Of a DNA stretch of 50,719 nucleotides, positions 1 through 9,600 are shown one piece after another (positions within the stretch are counted from its first letter, which is position 1; every line of letters starts with the position of its first letter). The position numbers were made by a program, and so were the translations under genes. Under the pieces are notes generated by a model that saw nothing but the letters and a program-made list of their open reading frames with translations, had not been told where the DNA came from and ran no database searches. Origin of the DNA: Lacrimispora saccharolytica (GTDB lineage Bacteria > Bacillota > Clostridia > Lachnospirales > Lachnospiraceae); assembly GCA_016899975.1 (NCBI GenBank), contig JACJJN010000024.1, forward strand, positions 1-50,719, given 5' to 3'.

Positions 1-2
1 CC

Positions 3-240
3 TTGCAATGTGTTGTCAGTGACATGACAGCTTTCTATGTGAAGGGTATTTACTATGAGCTTACCCTGTACATGGATCTTTGGAACAACGAGATTCTCGC
101 TCACGCTCTTTCGTCCAGACGGGGCGACCGGATGACATATCTGAGTGGTCTGGATGATCTGATTGGCTTGAAGAAACAGTATCCACAGTATGAGATGATA
201 CTCCATAGCGATCAGGGAGCAGTCTATGCATCTAAGGCAT
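3..240 (+). pseudogene. IS3-family transposase (OrfB) fragment
   Basis: The reading frame enters from the left edge and encodes about 78 residues of an integrase-core (rve/DDE) transposase of the IS3/IS150 type. The visible part runs from VVSDMTAFYVKG through YMDLWNNEILAH to the HSDQGAVYASKAW motif, which contains the second catalytic Asp of the DDE triad. The frame then leaves the family abruptly near position 240, so the C-terminal third with the catalytic Glu is missing. It continues open to 353 only because it overlaps, in another frame, the RepA-like fragment that follows. The 5' part may exist outside the window. I see no IS terminal inverted repeat. The assignment is by family motif; the fragment cannot be active as it stands. 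Confidence 0.8.
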
Positions 241-1089
241 GGGAAAGTTACAATCATACAGGGCGATCCTGGAGAAGGCAAAACAACAATGGTATTGCAG
301 ATCATAGCAAAACTGACAAAAGGGGAGCCTGTGCTACCGGAAAAAGATGGTGAGGAAAAACCAACAGAACAGATAGGCGAGCCAGTCAATGTGATCTACC
401 GGACCGCAGAAAACGGGCTTGGGGATACCATAAAGCCTCGTTTGCTGTCGGCTGGCGCTGACTGTTCCAAAGTGCTTGTCATTGACGATAGTGATCAGCC
501 TTTGACCATGTTAGATGAACGTTTGGAGCAGGCAATCCGGCAGACAAATTCCCGCCTTGTAGTACTGGATCCCCTACAGAGTTTCCTTGGGGCAGAAGTG
601 GATATGCACCGGGCAAATGAGATCCGTCCGTTGATGAAACGGGTATCTGTGCTGGCGGAAAAATATCACTGTTCGATTGTCCTGATCGGTCATATGAACA
701 AGAACAGTAACGGTAAATCTTCATACAGAGGACTTGGCTCCATTGACTTTCAGGCAGCTGCAAGGAGCGTCCTGATCGTTGGACGAGTAAAGAACGAACC
801 AGAAATCAGAGTAGTGTGTCATGTAAAAAGTTCTCTTGCACCAGAGGGGAAATCTATCGCTTTTCGTTTGGACAAGGATAGTGGATTTGAATGGATCGGG
901 GAATATGACATCAGCGCTGACGATTTGCTTAGCGGCAACTGCCGGGGAAAGAAAATAAAGGAGGCAAAAGAATTCCTGCTTGAGATATTGGCAGATGGGG
1001 CGGTTGAACAGAATGTAATCGTCAAGAAGTCAGAAAGCCGTGGCATGCGCCTGTCTATTACAGACAAGAGAAAGGGTGATATTAGATGA
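226..1089 (+). pseudogene. RepA-like AAA ATPase (helicase) fragment, truncated at both ends
   Basis: This 287-codon frame encodes most of a RecA-fold ATPase of the plasmid/ICE RepA-like type (AAA_25). Walker A is IIQGDPGEGKTT at about residues 10-21, the Walker B-like strand is RLVVLDPLQSFLG near residue 115, and the IGHMNKN...YRGLGSIDF region matches the RecA-family motifs 3 and 4. Related proteins start about 25-30 residues earlier and continue past the SESRGMRLSI region into a winged-helix tail. Here the N-terminus is replaced by transposase sequence and the C-terminus runs out of the family at KGDIR. The ATG at 226 lies inside the junction and has no convincing ribosome binding site. I read it as the remains of a mobilisable element broken by an IS-linked rearrangement. 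Confidence 0.72.
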
Positions 1090-1160
1090 TCATTCAGCCG
1101 GACAGGAAAAGCCGGAACGAAACGGAATTATTCTATTAAAATGAAGCTGGGAGAATTGCC

Positions 1161-1469
1161 ATGCTCAATGAGGTTTTCGGGAATGTGGAGTTGAGCGAGG
1201 CAGAAATGCAGACGCTAATCTGGCTTGTAAAACGGGCGGAAAATACTGTGGCGAATGTAGTCTCTGCGATCCGAAAGGCGATGACTTCGGATGCAAGCGG
1301 CGGGAACTACAGCCCCGTCCATAGGACGGGAAAGGTCTACGCTCCGCTTCGGTCGGTGCAGAGCAGACGTCCACCGGACGTCTTGCACCCCCGGCAGGGC
1401 GCAAAGGCAGCTTTTGATGGACGGAACGGCTGTCAAAAGTGCTTTTTGCGTTACTTTCGACGAAAGTAA
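1161..1469 (+). pseudogene. Unrecognised small ORF from the decayed mobile element
   Basis: A GGGAG sequence lies about seven bases before the ATG at 1161. The first 43 residues (MLNEVFGNVELSEAEMQTLI and onward) look like a genuine helical protein. The rest of the frame is rich in Arg, Pro and Gly and looks like read-through of non-coding sequence. It follows the RepA-like fragment, where IMEs and plasmids often carry a small accessory gene. I do not recognise the family. It may be the intact front of a small protein whose end has been lost. Confidence 0.3.
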
Positions 1470-1498
1470 CAAAGCTTATGCGCTGTATCCGGCGCTGA

Positions 1499-1621
1499 TT
1501 ACTACCCGACAAGGGAGAAAGGAGAGTTATTGAAGAGGACAATCAGCTTTATGACAGGGAAAAGGAGGAAAAAATCAAAGAACTGAAGGAAGAGTATCAG
1601 AAAGCTCTGGAAAAGCAATAA
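1499..1621 (+). pseudogene. C-terminal tail of an unidentified mobile-element protein
   Basis: A frame without a start codon encodes about 40 residues ending IKELKEEYQKALEKQ before a TAA at 1619. The tail is strongly charged and predicted helical, as at the ends of some mobilisation proteins, but this is only a resemblance. It is preceded in frame by a stop at 1496, so it is cut off from any start. Together with the two features to its left it suggests that 1-1620 is one decayed element. The bases between 1290 and 1500 hold no coherent protein in any frame. Confidence 0.25.
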
Positions 1622-1626
1622 AAATC

Positions 1627-1682
1627 CCGGTCAGACACAGATCCTGAAGAAGTGTCTGCCGGATCTATTCCGGCAGAGGGCT
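1627..1682 (-). terminator. Terminator after the TetR gene
   Basis: On the minus strand CTGCCGGA and TCCGGCAG form a stem that overlaps the TetR stop codon. A second pairing of AGACAC with GTGTCT follows, ending in ATTTTTA. It fits a rho-independent terminator of the TetR gene, though with two competing hairpins. Confidence 0.5.
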
Positions 1683-2291
1683 TTTGGAACCTGACAGAGG
1701 GGTCTGTGAGGGCGTGTTATCAGGATACATATGACGGAGGGCGTTCATGATCAGCCGGAAGGTGAGCTGGGCCATATATTGAGGCGTTTCATCGGTATCG
1801 GATGTTAGCCAGGTTTTCACCAGACCGATGCAGCCGGAAAGACAGAAAGAATAGGAATATTTCAGGTCTTCAATAGTGTCCGGAAAAGTCCGGCGCAGTA
1901 CGTTAAGACTGTGGGTGGAAATCAGATTTTCAATGCGATGGATAAACGCGATATCCCCGTTTGGCCCCAGCAAGGCGTTGCAGATATCTTTGTTTTCTGC
2001 CAGGATATGAAAAATATCCTCAATAAAAGGAAAGCTGGATTCGTTAAAGGGACTGACCGGATGATTCTGAATGGTCTGGCGGATCTCTTCCAGCAGTTCT
2101 TCTTCAATGGTGGAAAGCATATTGAAAATATCCGTATAATGGAGATAGAAAGTAGAACGGTTGATATCCACTTCCTCTACCAGTTCTTTTACAGTAATTT
2201 CTTTAATACTTTTTTCCTGCATAAGTTTTGCAAGCCCGGCTCGAAGCTGGGCTTTTGTTTTGCGGATTCTCCGGTCAGTTTTTTCTTTCAT
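1665..2291 (-). CDS. TetR/AcrR-family transcriptional regulator
   Basis: This 208-residue protein has a typical TetR N-terminal helix-turn-helix at about residues 10-58, with KSIKEITVKELVEEV followed by the recognition helix region INRSTFYLHYTDIFNML. A longer helical C-terminal ligand domain of the TetR_C_7 kind follows. It is divergent from the YhgE/Pip gene with 198 bases between them. That gap holds four copies of ATAGAC/GTCTAT, two of which form a perfect inverted repeat, so it very likely represses itself and its neighbour. TetR proteins of this subfamily commonly sit next to yhgE-type genes in Firmicutes. The ligand cannot be told from the sequence. Confidence 0.9.
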   Translation of the reverse strand: MKEKTDRRIRKTKAQLRAGLAKLMQEKSIKEITVKELVEEVDINRSTFYLHYTDIFNMLSTIEEELLEEIRQTIQNHPVSPFNESSFPFIEDIFHILAENKDICNALLGPNGDIAFIHRIENLISTHSLNVLRRTFPDTIEDLKYSYSFCLSGCIGLVKTWLTSDTDETPQYMAQLTFRLIMNALRHMYPDNTPSQTPLSGSKSPLPE

Positions 2292-2329
2292 AGATTTCTC
2301 CTTTCGAAAATATAAAAAAATTATAAACC

Positions 2330-2365
2330 ATAGACACTAGATAGACATTTTGTCTATTAATAGAC
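2330..2365. promoter_or_regulatory. Probable TetR operator
   Basis: ATAGACA at 2341-2347 and TGTCTAT at 2351-2357 form a perfect inverted repeat with a 3-base spacer. Further ATAGAC half-sites start at 2330 and 2360, so the two outer half-sites flank the palindrome on either side. The cluster lies between the divergent TetR and YhgE genes, upstream of the YhgE promoter and close to an AT-rich -10-like TATAAT on the minus strand that probably serves the TetR gene. Confidence 0.7.
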
Positions 2366-2386
2366 GCAACGAAGGATTATTGTCGG

Positions 2387-2415
2387 TTGTAAGGTATTTA
2401 TAACCCTAGTATAAT
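2387..2415 (+). promoter_or_regulatory. Sigma-A type promoter of the YhgE/Pip gene
   Basis: TTGTAA at 2387-2392 and TATAAT at 2410-2415 are separated by exactly 17 bases. The -10 box lies about 75 bases before the start codon at 2490. Confidence 0.65.
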
Positions 2416-2489
2416 GCAGTATGTGTAAATAATCAACATAGTATCTATTAAACTATAACTAGTTGCGCAGACAGAAAGGAGACAGGAGA

Positions 2490-5400
2490 ATGCTGAAACT
2501 AGAGTGGAAAAAGCTACTGAGTAATAAACTCATGTTGGTAGTTATTGTTGCGATTATTGCAATTCCTACCATTTATACCACCCTTTTTCTGGGATCCATG
2601 TGGGATCCTTATGGCAATATGGACAAATTGCCCGTGGCTGTGGTGAATGAGGATAAACCGGTAGAATATGAGGGAGAAACATTAAACATAGGAAAAGAAA
2701 TGGTGGAGAATCTGAAAGAGGACAGTTCTCTGAATTTTTCTTTTACAGATAAGGAAAGGGCCCGGCAGGGGCTGAAAGACGGAAGTTATTATATGGTCAT
2801 TACCATACCGGAGGATTTTTCAGCCAATGCAGCCACCCTTACCCGGGAAAAACCTGAAAAAATGGAACTTTCTTATGAAACAAACCCGGGTACCAATTAC
2901 ATTGCTTCTAAGATGAGCGAGACAGCTATGGAGAAAATCCAGAGTTCTGTCCGGGAAGAAGTTACCCGCACCTATGCAGAAGCGGTTTTTGAACAGATCG
3001 GTAAGGCCGGGGACGGAATGGAGGAAGCGGCAGATGGTTCCGGGAAGCTCCAGGAGGGAACTCGGGCACTTGCCTCAGGAAATGAACAGATCGAAGAGAA
3101 TTTACAGGTTCTGGCAGATAGTACTCTGGTATTCAGAGATGGCAGTCAGACCCTAGAAGAGGGACTAAAGACTTATACAGATGGAGTAACAGCCGTAGAC
3201 AAGGGAGCACGTGAACTTCAGGATGGGGCCAGTGAACTGAACAAGGGGACGAAAACCCTGGACAGCGGGGCAAAAGAACTTGCCGGCGGAAGTGAAAGCC
3301 TGGATGCAGGAGCCCAGTCCCTGGAAGAGGGCATGGGACAGTTAGAAGGAAAGATCCCGGGACTTTCTCAGGGAGTCCGGGCATTATCCCAGGGGTCTTC
3401 CCAGCTTGCCGCAGGTGTCAAGACAGCGGGAGAGGGAAGCAAAAGTCTGAAGGCAGGAGCTGAACAGACAGACAGGGGTCTTGCATCTTTACAGGAAGGA
3501 CTGGATCAGCTGAACAGTGCAGCATCCCAGCTTCCCGGGCAGACACAGAAACTTCAGGAAGGTACAAATGAGGTTTATGAAGGGGCAGCTCAGCTTTCCC
3601 AGGGAATGAAGCTTCTGGAAGAACAGGCAGTCCCCGGCATTTCTGCCAGTATTGATCAGGTAAACGGACAGCTGCAGGATGGAGGAAAACAGGTTTTTGA
3701 CTCTGTGAAAGAGGGCGCGGACCAGTTAAAATCCAGTGCCGATCAGCTCCTTGCGGGGATTCAGGGAACGGAGAGCATGTCCCAGGAAACAGGAAGTGGG
3801 GACCAGCTGGGCGATACTTTAGAGAGGAATGCCCAGGAAGCCGGAAACCAGGCAGAGGCAGCCCAGGCTGCGGCAGAAAATCTGGGAGGTGTGGAAAGTA
3901 CAGACGCCTCTTATTTAAGTGATTCCTTGCAGCAGGCAATTGATTCAGGAGATATAGATGCAGTGGCATCCGTTGCCTGGAAGGCAGTGGCAGCTGCACA
4001 GCAAAACGCCGATGCAGCCAATGAGGCGGGAAGCCGTCTCCAGGAAGCTTCTCAGGCTCTTGGGAACAGCAGTGCCGCCCTGTCTCAGGATCAGCAGACC
4101 ATGGCAGAGGCAGCCCGGCAGGCCCGGGATATGACCGGGGCCGGTTTGGCAGGGGAAAATTCTACAGACCTGAGCAGTGTGGTAAAGGGTCTTCAGGCAT
4201 TATCAGAAGGTCTGGGACAGTTGTCTGCTCAGACAGAAACAGCCGGAGAACAGTATCTGGCAGGAGTGGACAGCGGCATGGAGCAGCTGAAGAGCGGAAT
4301 CGGCACACAGGTTGGAGACAGTCTGTCTCAGCTGAGGGAAGGTGCTGACCGTCTTACCCAGGGAAGTGGAGAAGTGAACCGGGGAGTAGAACAGCTGACT
4401 GAGGCGGCACCTGCACTTGCCGGCGGAATCCAGAGTGCAAAGGATGGAGCCGGAGCACTGAAGACACAGGGAACGGAAGCACTGGTACAGGGAGCCGGGC
4501 AGCTGGATGAGGGATTTGGCCGTCTGGTACAGGGGAGTTCTGATCTGGATAAAGGAGTACAGGAAATGCAGGGACAGCTTCCGGCTCTTTCCCAGGGAGT
4601 GGAACAGCTGTCCCAGGGAGCAAAGGATCTGAAACAGGGAACTGGAAGTCTGAAGACAGGAGCCCAGACCCTTTCTCAGGGAGCAGGAACTCTTTCGGCG
4701 GGTATGGATACCTTGGTAGCCGGAACCAGCAAGTTGTCCCAGGGAACCGGCCAGCTTACTGCAAACAATCAGGCTCTTCTTGGAGGAGCGGTACAGCTGG
4801 AGGACGGAGCCTCCCAGATCAGCAGCGGAGCTTCCCAGCTTCATGATGGAAGTAAAACTCTTGGATCCGGGATTGAACAGCTGGCGGAAGGAACTAGGAC
4901 TTTAAAAGACAGTCTGGCAGAGGGGGCAAAACAGATCCGGGATACGAATAAAGGAGAAGATACGGCGGATATGTTTGCAGCTCCTGTGGAAACAAAAGAA
5001 ACACAGATCACCAGGGTAGAAAATAACGGCCATGCCATGGCCCCCTATATGATGTCTGTGGCACTTTGGGTAGGCTGTATTGCCTTTAGTCTTATGTATC
5101 CGCTGACAAAGTACAGCGGAAAGCTGAAATCCGGTCTGGCCTGGTGGGGAAGCAAGGCATCGGTACTGTATCTGATTGCCCTGCTCCAGGCAGCGGTGAT
5201 GATCTTTATGCTTCATCTGTGTGACGGTTTTGAGCCGGTGGAAATGGGGAAAACCCTGGCGGTGGCCTGTCTGGCTTCGGTGGCTTTTATGTCTGTGATG
5301 TATTTCTTTACCAATACTTTTGGCAAAGTGGGAAGTTTCCTGATGCTGGTATTTATGGTGATCCAGCTGGCAGGTTCTGTGGGAACCTACCCCCTGGAAC

Positions 5401-5636
5401 TGTCCGGAAGCTTTGTCCCTTATCTTCATGACTGGGTACCGTTCACTTATACGGTGGAAGCCTTCCGAAGTACCATATCAGGAGGAGAAAGTATTCAGGA
5501 AGCCGTAATATTCCTGACCGTTTTGTGGATCGTCTTTACCCTGCTGACCATTCTGGAGTTCCAGATCCGAACCCTTAAGATGAAAAGAGGAAAAAGGACT
5601 CTGGATAACTGGTTAGAGGAAAAGGGACTGGCATAA
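2490..5636 (+). CDS. YhgE/Pip family membrane protein, very repeat-rich
   Basis: The start is taken at the ATG at 2490, preceded by AAAGGAG eight bases upstream, rather than the upstream TTG at 2463. The 1048-residue product has one N-terminal membrane segment (about residues 8-33), the Pip-type extracellular region containing YMVITIPEDFSANA, and then roughly 700 residues dominated by short repeats of the form LxxGxxxLxxG. The C-terminal domain has about five membrane segments and belongs to the ABC-2 permease-like fold. Family members such as phage infection protein Pip of Lactococcus and the ESX/T7-associated EsaA have the same topology. The repeats should form a long surface-exposed helical stalk. 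The divergent TetR gene and operator suggest ligand-induced expression. The cargo or physiological role is unknown. Confidence 0.88.
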   Translation: MLKLEWKKLLSNKLMLVVIVAIIAIPTIYTTLFLGSMWDPYGNMDKLPVAVVNEDKPVEYEGETLNIGKEMVENLKEDSSLNFSFTDKERARQGLKDGSYYMVITIPEDFSANAATLTREKPEKMELSYETNPGTNYIASKMSETAMEKIQSSVREEVTRTYAEAVFEQIGKAGDGMEEAADGSGKLQEGTRALASGNEQIEENLQVLADSTLVFRDGSQTLEEGLKTYTDGVTAVDKGARELQDGASELNKGTKTLDSGAKELAGGSESLDAGAQSLEEGMGQLEGKIPGLSQGVRALSQGSSQLAAGVKTAGEGSKSLKAGAEQTDRGLASLQEGLDQLNSAASQLPGQTQKLQEGTNEVYEGAAQLSQGMKLLEEQAVPGISASIDQVNGQLQDGGKQVFDSVKEGADQLKSSADQLLAGIQGTESMSQETGSGDQLGDTLERNAQEAGNQAEAAQAAAENLGGVESTDASYLSDSLQQAIDSGDIDAVASVAWKAVAAAQQNADAANEAGSRLQEASQALGNSSAALSQDQQTMAEAARQARDMTGAGLAGENSTDLSSVVKGLQALSEGLGQLSAQTETAGEQYLAGVDSGMEQLKSGIGTQVGDSLSQLREGADRLTQGSGEVNRGVEQLTEAAPALAGGIQSAKDGAGALKTQGTEALVQGAGQLDEGFGRLVQGSSDLDKGVQEMQGQLPALSQGVEQLSQGAKDLKQGTGSLKTGAQTLSQGAGTLSAGMDTLVAGTSKLSQGTGQLTANNQALLGGAVQLEDGASQISSGASQLHDGSKTLGSGIEQLAEGTRTLKDSLAEGAKQIRDTNKGEDTADMFAAPVETKETQITRVENNGHAMAPYMMSVALWVGCIAFSLMYPLTKYSGKLKSGLAWWGSKASVLYLIALLQAAVMIFMLHLCDGFEPVEMGKTLAVACLASVAFMSVMYFFTNTFGKVGSFLMLVFMVIQLAGSVGTYPLELSGSFVPYLHDWVPFTYTVEAFRSTISGGESIQEAVIFLTVLWIVFTLLTILEFQIRTLKMKRGKRTLDNWLEEKGLA

Positions 5637-5654
5637 GAGAAAAAAGAAGGGAAA

Positions 5655-5699
5655 GGACTTTGTACTGCCTTTGAAAAGACAGTGCAGGGTCCTTTTTTT
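5655..5699 (+). terminator. Terminator after YhgE/Pip
   Basis: An interrupted stem formed by AAGGAC...ACTG and CAGT...GTCCTT is followed directly by a run of seven T. Confidence 0.7.
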
Positions 5700-5789
5700 C
5701 GGCCATCCATACACTATAATTTATATAAGGTATGATATGGACAGACAGCGGGAACGGAAGTCCATATTTTCTCTTTCTCCTAAATATTT

Positions 5790-6260
5790 CTAGAATCCGC
5801 CATCGTTATAAGCTCTGGTTATTACATAAGACGGCTCATAATACGCACTGCTATTGTAGTTGTCGATCGTATCGCATATCTCATCATTATATATCCGAAG
5901 CATTCCATCAATATAATCTTCTTCTGGCTGCAACGTTGACAAAATCAGCCTTGTATACACCTTTCCCATCTGTGTTTCTGATGGAATCTTGTCCACCAGC
6001 TCTGGATCGATATCCGCTACATCAAAATCTCCTTTTTCCAATCTATACTCTTCAATCCATTCATGTTCAATTTTTAATGGGTTTTCGCAATGTAGTACAT
6101 TCGCAATGCTGATCAGCCGCTCCCATTCAGCTTTTGGTATTGAATTGACAATATATTTGTTCTTCTGATGTAATTTTCTTGCCACACGTTCTATCATATA
6201 ACACAGAAAATAAAGATCGTTCTCGGTTATCTGTTCCTCGGGAAAAAATTTGTTCATCAT
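5790..6260 (-). CDS. Hypothetical protein of the DUF3791/DUF3990 neighbourhood
   Basis: This 156-residue acidic soluble protein starts MMNKFFPEEQITENDLYFLC and has no signal peptide or membrane segment. I do not recognise a named domain. Its ATG overlaps the stop codon of the upstream DUF3990 fragment in a TTATGATG arrangement, so the two were once translationally coupled. In Lachnospiraceae, DUF3990 proteins are commonly encoded in small clusters with DUF3791 proteins and a protein of this size. DUF3990 is related to the ADP-ribosyltransferase fold, so a toxin-antitoxin or similar role for the cluster is possible but not shown here. With its partner broken, this copy may be an orphan. Confidence 0.6.
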   Translation of the reverse strand: MMNKFFPEEQITENDLYFLCYMIERVARKLHQKNKYIVNSIPKAEWERLISIANVLHCENPLKIEHEWIEEYRLEKGDFDVADIDPELVDKIPSETQMGKVYTRLILSTLQPEEDYIDGMLRIYNDEICDTIDNYNSSAYYEPSYVITRAYNDGGF

Positions 6261-6508
6261 AACGAATAACTCCCTTCAAATTTGATAGTCTGCAATGCTC
6301 TCTCTGTGCAGAATACAATCTGATGTGTCGGATACTTGAATCTAACCAGTTCCCAGAAAGCTTCTTTTGATATTCTTTCTGCCATATAATCTTCCACATA
6401 ATCCCATATTGTATCATCTGCCATCGGCCCCTCCACAATATCATAATCATGTTTCAGACCTAGTCGACAATTTACAACAAACTGAAGCCATTCCTTTGCT
6501 TTCTCCCA
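6257..6508 (-). pseudogene. DUF3990 protein, C-terminal fragment
   Basis: Translation of this stretch gives 83 residues that match the C-terminal half of DUF3990 proteins: WLQFVVNCRLGLKHDYDIV, then GPMADDTIWDYVEDYM and FKYPTHQIVFCTERAL. The first half, which holds the start codon and the N-terminal ADP-ribosyltransferase-like strand region, is absent. The upstream in-frame sequence does not resemble the family, and a terminator for the neighbouring gene lies just beyond it. It ends with a TGA that overlaps the ATG of the following gene. It is too short and start-less to be found as an ordinary open reading frame. Confidence 0.65.
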
Positions 6509-6595
6509 TAAGATACCCCTTAGTCCATGATTTCCAAATCCCCTTATATTATAACACCCCGTTATTCCCCTGTCATTTTCTTTCTCGTATGTATA

Positions 6596-6637
6596 AAAGA
6601 GGAGAACAGCACGTCATGTGTCTGCTCTCCTCAAATC
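6596..6637 (-). terminator. Terminator after the HelD-type gene
   Basis: GAGGAGA...CAG and CTG...TCTCCTC form a near-perfect hairpin about 25 bases past the stop codon of the HelD gene. On the minus strand the stem is followed by TTTTAT. Confidence 0.75.
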
Positions 6638-6661
6638 TCCTGCATAATTCTTTTCCCTGTC

Positions 6662-9600
6662 TCAGCCGGTTATTTTTTTGTACAATTCCAGAGTATTTTT
6701 ACTGTCTCCGCCATAGATAAAGTAATAATCAATCTGATCTGTACCGTCTGTATATACATAGTTTCCATACGTTGGGATCGTACAGCAGATGACCGAATGT
6801 TCCGCAGTTATTCCGATGCCATATCCCTTATCGGAAATCAGAAGAGGCATACGCATAGTTCTTCCTCCGAAACTGATGTATCTTGCTTTCTGGTTCATAC
6901 GTTCCAGGTCTTCGTTCAGACTTCCTTTCGCATATATTTTTTCGGTTTTCCCCCAGTCAAAGTACGTCCATGTGTCGCTGTGGGAACCCGTCTCGATCTG
7001 CCGCGGCAGGTCTGCTTTCTCCGTCAGAAGAAGTTTTCCTTTCCTGTCGCAGAACTGCAGGGCTCCGGTTCTTTTATCGATCCGGACGATGAGATTTTCT
7101 GTCGCAATCTCCACCAGCGTTTTCCCTGCTTTGGCGCTCCACGAAGGCAGGGTGTCCGGCTGGTAGTTCCAGTATCCCTCATGAAAGCTTCCCATCGTAC
7201 CTTTCAGGAATTGTACTCGGATGATTTCTGGAGTCAGAGGCGTCAGCCGCAGGATTCCGTATCTGCTGATCATTTCCAGATACTTTTTCCCTTTCTTCAG
7301 GATCCGAACCGAACAGTCGATGCGGCTGTGCCCTTTCGGGCGCAGAATGCTTTCCTGTGGGATTTCACCGAAGCGATGCAGGGATGTATTGACCGGCTGC
7401 TGACCGGATGTATCCGGATTCTCGTTTTTCTTCAGCGGCCGCACAGCCGGATTCCTTTCAAAAATCTTTCTGGTCTGGACAAATTCATCGATACCGCTTC
7501 CGTTCTCCAACGTCTGTGCGGAACCTTCCGTATCGTTTCTCTTCTCCAACGCGTGCACTGCTTTGGGCTTCCTAATTTCCGGTCTTTTCTGCTGTCTGTC
7601 CGCTTTTTCCCGCTGCACCTTTTTCTCCTCTTCCAGCAGCTGCATCCTCTTTTCTCCGGACACAGGTCTGGCGATCAGATCGGTGAGGTCTCCCTGGTGG
7701 ACGACCGTCAGTTCATGAAGGGCACGGGTCGCCGCCACATACAGAAGCTTTACGTACCTGTCTTCCGCCGGATAATGTTCCGCGGACGGGTGATAGAGCA
7801 ATACCCCGTCAAATTCCAGGCCTTTCGTATATTCTACCGGAAGCACCATGATTCCCTGGGTAAAGTTTGCAGTTTCCGGATTGCTGTCCGCCAGCGGAAG
7901 CTTTTCGCCCAGACGTCTGCTTACCATCTCCGCTTCCTCTTCATCCCTGCAGATCACCGCAATGGTTTCCCTGCCTTCCTGCATCCATTGCCGGATATTT
8001 TTTTCGGTCTCAGCAAGCATCTCCTCTTCATTTTTGCACTGAGTCACGCGTACCTGACTTCCATGACGGCTGATAGGTTCCACCGGATAAATCGCAAAAT
8101 TTCCATGCCGCAGGATTTCCGTTGCAAAATGAGAAATCTCCACCGTGTTGCGGTAGCTTTTCTTCAGCAGCCCGAAACCGTCTGGATTCGTGGAAAGCAT
8201 CAGTTTTCTCAGTTCTTCCCAGTCGTTCAGACCGTATCCGAAATGAATGTTCTGGGACACGTCGCCCATGATTGTATAGGTACAACCCCGGAGACAGTAT
8301 TCCAGCGCTCCGTATGCCATCATTCCAAAATCCTGTGCCTCGTCGATGATCACATGGCTCGCCTCCCGGATTCCGTCGGTTTCCTTGATCCGTTTGTACA
8401 GATACGCAAGCGCCGCCAGATCGTAGAGATCAAATGCATCTTCCGGAAACGGCACGGCTTTTCCCTGCTCTGCCTGTGCCGTCAGAAACTCCCGGTAAAC
8501 CTCATAAACGGAGCCTTTCCATACATCTTTTCCAAAATGCCAGCGGTACATCCTCTGCAGTTCCTTTTTCTCCTCCGGCGAATAGGAGACATACTTTCCG
8601 GAAAGTTCATTTTCCAGCCTTGACCGGAGGATTTCATTGAGCATATTGATCTTGCCCTGCATGGAAACTCTTGGATTGTGTTCCAGGTAACTGCTGATCG
8701 TATCCTCATCCATCAGCAGAACACCGTTTTTCTCCAGACGGATTTCCTCATGGGAAACTGCTTCCCTTTCGTATTCCCGGCAAAACTGTTCCAGATCATG
8801 AAACCACCCATAGCTGCCTTTCCTGCACGCCGTTTCGTCCTTCTTATCCACGGATCGGATCCTTTGAACCTTCGGGTCCCAGTCTTCATAGAGAAGCCTT
8901 ACAAACAGCTGTTCCATCGTCATCTGGGAGACACCGTACACATCCAGATCCGGCAGAACGCTGGTAATATAGTTCAGCAGAATCCGGTTGCTGCCGATAA
9001 TATAAAAGTCCTGCGGGCGGAATTCTTCCTCATAATTGTAAAGAATATAAGAGATCCTGTGCATCGCCACCGTGGTCTTTCCCGATCCCGCCACTCCCTG
9101 GACGATCAGATTCCGCTTCGGCGTTCTTCGGATCATATCATTCTGCTCCGCCTGAATCGTCGCAATGATCTCTCCAAGCACCGCCGTCTTGTTTCTCGCC
9201 AGATACTTGGTCAGAAGCTCATCGTTCGCCACCACATCGGAATCAAAGAAATCCTTCAGCCGGTCATCGGCGATTTCATAGGTTCGCTTTCGCTTCAGAT
9301 CCACTTCAAACGTACCTTCGCCCTTTACCGTGTAAGTACATCTTCCCGTATTATTTTCATAATAAACCGACGCCAGCGGCGCTCTCCAGTCGATCACGAC
9401 AGGTTCCGCCGCCTCTTTGGAAATGCCGACCCTCCCCACATAATAAGAATCCTCCTGAGGCTGACTGACATCTTTGAAATCAATTCTGCCAAAATACGGG
9501 GTCTTTCTCGCCTTCCGGCACCGCACCAGATCCCTCTGCCGCTCTCTCATCTGCGCCTGGGTATTATGAAGCATCGCCAGCGCTTCCTTGTCTTTTGGTC

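Noticed and set aside
6527-8623. A 698-codon open frame on the plus strand
   Set aside because: It lies entirely antisense to the HelD gene, has no family resemblance, no ribosome binding site and an unnatural composition (Phe, Arg, Leu, His).
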